In this document: piece after piece, positions 60,501-64,000 of the stretch
How positions within the stretch are numbered: position 1 is the stretch's first letter
Layout: the number at the start of each line of letters is the position of its first letter
Assembly: GCA_946807835.1 (NCBI GenBank)
Contig: OX327704.1
Coordinates: 9,672,001-9,736,000, forward strand
Source: Ailanthus altissimus
Lineage: Eukaryota; Streptophyta; Magnoliopsida; Sapindales; Simaroubaceae
DNA: 64,000 nt
Direction: 5' to 3'
Notes under the pieces: model-generated
Seen by the model: only the letters and a program-made list of their open reading frames with translations
Databases searched by the model: none
What the model was told of the DNA's origin: nothing
Program-made: the position numbers and the translations under genes

Positions 60501-61898
60501 TGACACATCTAGAATATAAGAGTTTATTCACAAGTTCAAGATTGTCAAAGTAATAAATAACCTAGTTAAGTAGAATTAAAATTACAAACTATAAATATTT
60601 TAAAGACAATTAATGCAGTACAAGATGTTTCTAAATATTAATTCAATTAATCAATTCAAATAAAAGCTAAGGTTACGGGGATCCACTCTTGGCATAAGAA
60701 GTAAGAATATATTTAACTCTTTTTATAACTCAATTGGAATCCTCACACAAACGAGGTTCCAACCGGAAGATATAACAATTAAAGTTTATCACCATTTATA
60801 TATGAACTAGTATTTATTTCTTTCAATTAGTATACACCAAATCTTATAAATGGGTTCAAGTATTTATTATGTCAATCTTTATATTTGTCTACAATAAATC
60901 AAGACTCGCACTTTACAAGAAAGGGTATTTATGCCAAATCTTGTAAATAGTTTCAAGAATTTATTATGCCAACTATAAAAAGTATCTATAATAAATTAAG
61001 AGGCACCACTTTAGAAAAAAGTGTATTAATATTACAAACAAAATAAATACATCATATATAAATTTTCATAAGTTAAGAATGAAACATTAAATTCATGAAT
61101 AAGAGTTAAGTATATCTTATTACCTTGCCAAGAGTTTCACCCTTTCACCTTAGCATAAAGAAAATTACTTGTACATAATAAAACTAAAGAAAATGGAAGA
61201 AGAGATAACATGACTTTAGAATAATAAACAAGAGAAATAATATTACAAAGAGATAATACAAAAGACAAGTGTTTTAAACTAAACTCTACCTCACTAATTA
61301 CATCCTTTGGGCATAAACATATTATATATTTATAGAAAAATATAGATAAATCGAGACAAATGAAAGGAGAGCCACTTGGATGATAAAAGTTAAGAATGGT
61401 GGCAAATAATTTACATTGATTATCATTAATGCACCTACTTGATTATCCAATTTGAAATTGATATGAGCCAAATTAGTTGTCACTCAAAAGAAAAAAGTTG
61501 TAGATAGGTCTCTTATCTTTCCAAATTGAGTTGTCTCATACGTATTAGATACGGATTTCTATAGTTATGGGCCAAATACAAATGACTATTTGGACTGGGC
61601 CTATACTGCAGATCAGTTCTGTTATAAGCCATTTTCACCCTCTAAACGCTTGAATTTCAAATACCTTGTGAAATATAATATGATAGCCCATTGAGTCAGC
61701 TCTTCAAGGATCAAGAATCACTCCAATAGGGTTCTTAGGTAGAAAGTTATGCCCATTTTATCAAACCTACCACAAAATAGTTAAAAGCTAATTAGGTACA
61801 ATATTGCAAACATACGTAAGTTAAGGAGGGTTAAAGACACTAGTAATACAAAACAATAATATAAAACCCTTATTAAATATGTCATTTCAAATGGTCAT
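60501..61898 (-). mobile_element. 1.4-kb insertion in RNase H of element K, LTR-like
   Basis: Splits the RNase H codons between HIPL and YCNNN. Bounded by TAATGGG (60494-60500) and TAGTGGG (61899-61905), a 6/7 match, or GTGGG/ATGGG if 5 bp are counted. Read on the minus strand it runs from about ATGACCATTTG to GATGTGTCA, with a TATA box CTATAAATATATAA near 61340-61327. It contains two direct copies of about 95-125 bp (CCAAATCTTNTAAATNG... at 60837 and 60935). No protein was seen. A solo LTR is my best guess; a non-autonomous DNA transposon is the alternative. Confidence 0.6.
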
Positions 61899-63074
61899 TA
61901 GTGGGATATGATCCATTATACTTGGGACTACTCCTAATTTGCGACAAAGTTGTATATTCACACTGCTTTCTTTATAGCTTCTGAAGCTGTAATAAATTCT
62001 ACCTTTATGGTTGAATTAGCTATGGATCTTTGCTTTGCACTTTTCTAACTGATAGTGGCACCATTGAGAAGAAACACAAAGCTAGATGTAGAATTTTTAT
62101 CATCTGAATCAGTGTATCCTCTCAACTATGTGGTCATTTCCTAAATCAAATTGATATCGACTTGTAACACTTACAACCTTGTTAGGTCTCGTATATAACA
62201 TGACATATATTATGCTACTTATAGCTGATATATAAGGTATGTTAGATATTTTAACCCTTTAATCTTCCTTTTGAGTACACATACTCCTAGAGAGATAAAT
62301 GTCATGTTTGAAAGGTATATTAATTATCTTAAGTTAGTAAAGCTATACCTTTCAAGAACACTGTCTATGTACAAGGACTGAGAGAGTCTTATCAGACTCT
62401 TAGTTCTATCTCTATAAAGTATTATACTAGTATAAAGGAAACCTTTCTCAAATCTTTCATGGAGAAGTTATTACTCAAATCACTTTTGACTAACTGCAAC
62501 ACACCAATGTCGTTTCTAATAAAGAGTTTGTCCTTCATATAAACTACTTGAACGACAATCATGCTCTCACTATATTTTTTATATAAACATTCTTCCTCTT
62601 AACTTTTGATAAAATCATACCCTCTGATTACATCATCAAGATGAAGATTTCAGCTTCAAGAACCTACTTAAGTCCATAAATGCACTTTTTCAATTTGCAC
62701 ACTAAATTAGAAGTCAAGTTGGATGTAAAACCTTCAGGTTGTTTCATGTATATCTCTTCCTGAGAAATCCATTCAAAAAAACCATATTTACATCCATCTA
62801 CCAAATTTCATAATTATAATATACAACAATAGGCAGTAAAATTCGGATTGACTTCAGCATGGCTATTAGTAAAAAGGTCTCCTTATAATCTATCCCATAT
62901 TTTTTAGTATAAACATTATCCACCAGCTGGGCTTTGAAGGTTTCTACCTTTCTATTGGGCCTGCGCCTCTACTTGTGAACCCATTTATAACTGATAAGAA
63001 CAATTCTTTTGGGGAGCTTAACTATGCTCAGACCTTATTGTCATGTATAAAATAAATGTCGAATTTCATGGCAT
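61899..63074 (-). pseudogene. Copia RT and RNase H of element K
   Basis: Minus-strand fragments in order. SSPKELFLSVINGFTSR (usual PEG..PI.CKW.YK) comes first near 63020-62970. RKVETFKAQLVDN and YGIDYKETF..LIAMLKSIRI follow (62960-62850), with LLPIVVYYNYEIW, a stop, DVNMVFLNG, then VCKLKKCIYGLK (62700-62670). Next come ISNIPYISAISSIIYVMLYT and RPNKVVSVTSRYQFDLG (62250-62130), and RKLGVVPSIMDHIPL (about 61945-61903) ending at the insertion. The aspartate pair of the YVDD motif is not preserved. Many stops. The 5' part (gag, integrase) is cut off at 63075 by a gypsy LTR. Confidence 0.85.
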
Positions 63075-64000
63075 TGATGCGATTTTTCTATATTTTAAAA
63101 TTAATTACAGGTATATACTATCGTAACAAGTAATAAAAGGACTTATAAAGTCGAATGTCGAACCCACAGGGATAATTTTTATTTTCTACCAAGTACTAAA
63201 ATTATATCTTTCTTGTAATTATTCAGAAAAATCAAAATTTAATTTTGTAATAAATTTAAGTAAAATAAAGTGCAAAAAATAAATGACACAACTCAAATAA
63301 AATAAGAACATAGCAATATAGAGAAACCCTAGAGTTAGTTACTATCCTTCAATATTTTTTCTAAAGATTATTTTTTTTAATATTTATATCCCTCAATTCT
63401 TATTATTGGTTAAGACACGAATGTATTCACAAGCCTCTCTGAAGGTCATGCAAGTATATCATAATTTACCAAATACCTATATTCCTATTCTAATTCGAAA
63501 CTTGCATATGCAACATTGAATGTTACTCTACAATCATGCATCAATTAATTAGGTTTAAATACAATGATGCCTCTTCCAAGTTTATCAAAGTATTACCAAA
63601 TTAATCATAATATTGATCAGATATAATGAAGCATTAAGAACAAATAGTTTGAATAATGAAGAATTGAGTTGAAATAAATATTAAAAAGATCCAACAATTA
63701 AGCTCACATATTGAGTTCAAGTTATAACCCTAGAAAATAAATTTAGCTCATGATAACAAGAGAATTATGGCTGAAAAATAAAATAAACATGATACAACCA
63801 AAAGCAAACCAATATAGACGTCAATTTGCAGTTGGTTGATACGCCAAAGATTCCCTAAAATCTCTTGCTTCCTTGAATTCCCATTTCTTCTCTCTTTAAA
63901 AATTGCTCTTTTTCAATATGTTATGGCTCTAAGAGCCCTAAATTGTGTGCTCTCTTAGGTATGAAATAAGAGGCTTTTATATAGGGATTGATTAGAGTAT
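63075..64000 (-). mobile_element. Ty3/gypsy-type LTR, minus strand, partial at window end
   Basis: The minus-strand 3' end AAAATCGCATCA at 63075 lies inside the copia RT of K. The phrase CCCACAGGGATAATTTTTAT (63165-63184, plus strand) is shared with 31310-31420. AGGGCTCTTAGAGCC (minus strand, near 63940) and a TATA box TATATAAAAGCC (minus strand, 63983-63972) match 41931-41985. The LTR start lies right of the window, so solo status is unknown. Confidence 0.78.

Noticed and set aside
1..64000. tRNA, rRNA, CRISPR arrays or bacterial-type operons
   Set aside because: No cloverleaf with a GGTTCGAATCC-type arm, no rRNA core and no spacer-repeat pattern were seen. The content is typical of plant nuclear repeats.

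Overview
This 64-kb window is transposon-dense plant nuclear DNA. It is AT-rich and non-bacterial. It holds Ty1/copia elements primed by initiator tRNA-Met, Ty3/gypsy elements including one Athila-like element primed in the tRNA-Asp style, and remnants of Mutator-like DNA transposons. An angiosperm, probably a dicot, fits; the species cannot be named from the sequence. I found no intact host gene, tRNA, rRNA or CRISPR array. Every coding stretch I recognise is a broken transposon gene.

Layout. 1-2.85 kb: end of a copia pol plus its 3' LTR. 2.85-7.2 kb: an approximately 48-bp minisatellite with higher-order structure, containing a solo gypsy LTR and bordered by a second, inverted one. 7.4-9.5 kb: solo copia LTR. 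9.5-14.6 kb: a degenerate coiled-coil transposon protein and a 2.85-kb solo LTR. 14.66-28.3 kb: a nest of three copia elements (C plus strand, L minus strand, D plus strand), with an illegitimate C/L junction and a threefold tandem repeat in D. 28.4-33.6 kb: solo copia LTR inside a transposon-like pseudogene, then a minus-strand gypsy LTR. 33.65-39.2 kb: inverted gypsy LTRs (one carrying a solo copia LTR) and a degenerate Athila-like gag. 39.2-42.6 kb: truncated copia LTR, a DUF1985 pseudogene and a MULE-like terminus, split by a gypsy LTR. 43.2-45.9 kb: second 2.7-kb solo LTR. 47.6-49.0 kb: another inverted gypsy LTR pair. 49.0-54.6 kb: MULE transposase pseudogene split by a solo copia LTR. 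54.8-57.3 kb: solo copia LTR. 58.5-63.1 kb: minus-strand copia pol and 3' LTR, with a 1.4-kb insertion in RNase H. 63.1-64.0 kb: gypsy LTR running off the window.

One copia family dominates. Its long LTR (about 1.8-2.5 kb) starts near TGTTAGGGTNNGTGCTTACG. I count eleven copies or fragments, and five are solo LTRs with 5-bp target-site duplications (two perfect, three 4/5). Two further solo LTRs of an unrelated family have perfect duplications. The region has therefore been shaped by repeated nested insertion followed by LTR-LTR recombination and small deletions. The most unusual structures are the higher-order minisatellite, the LTR-spanning triplication at 25.8-26.9 kb, the DUF1985/MULE-like locus and the paired outward-facing gypsy LTR ends.
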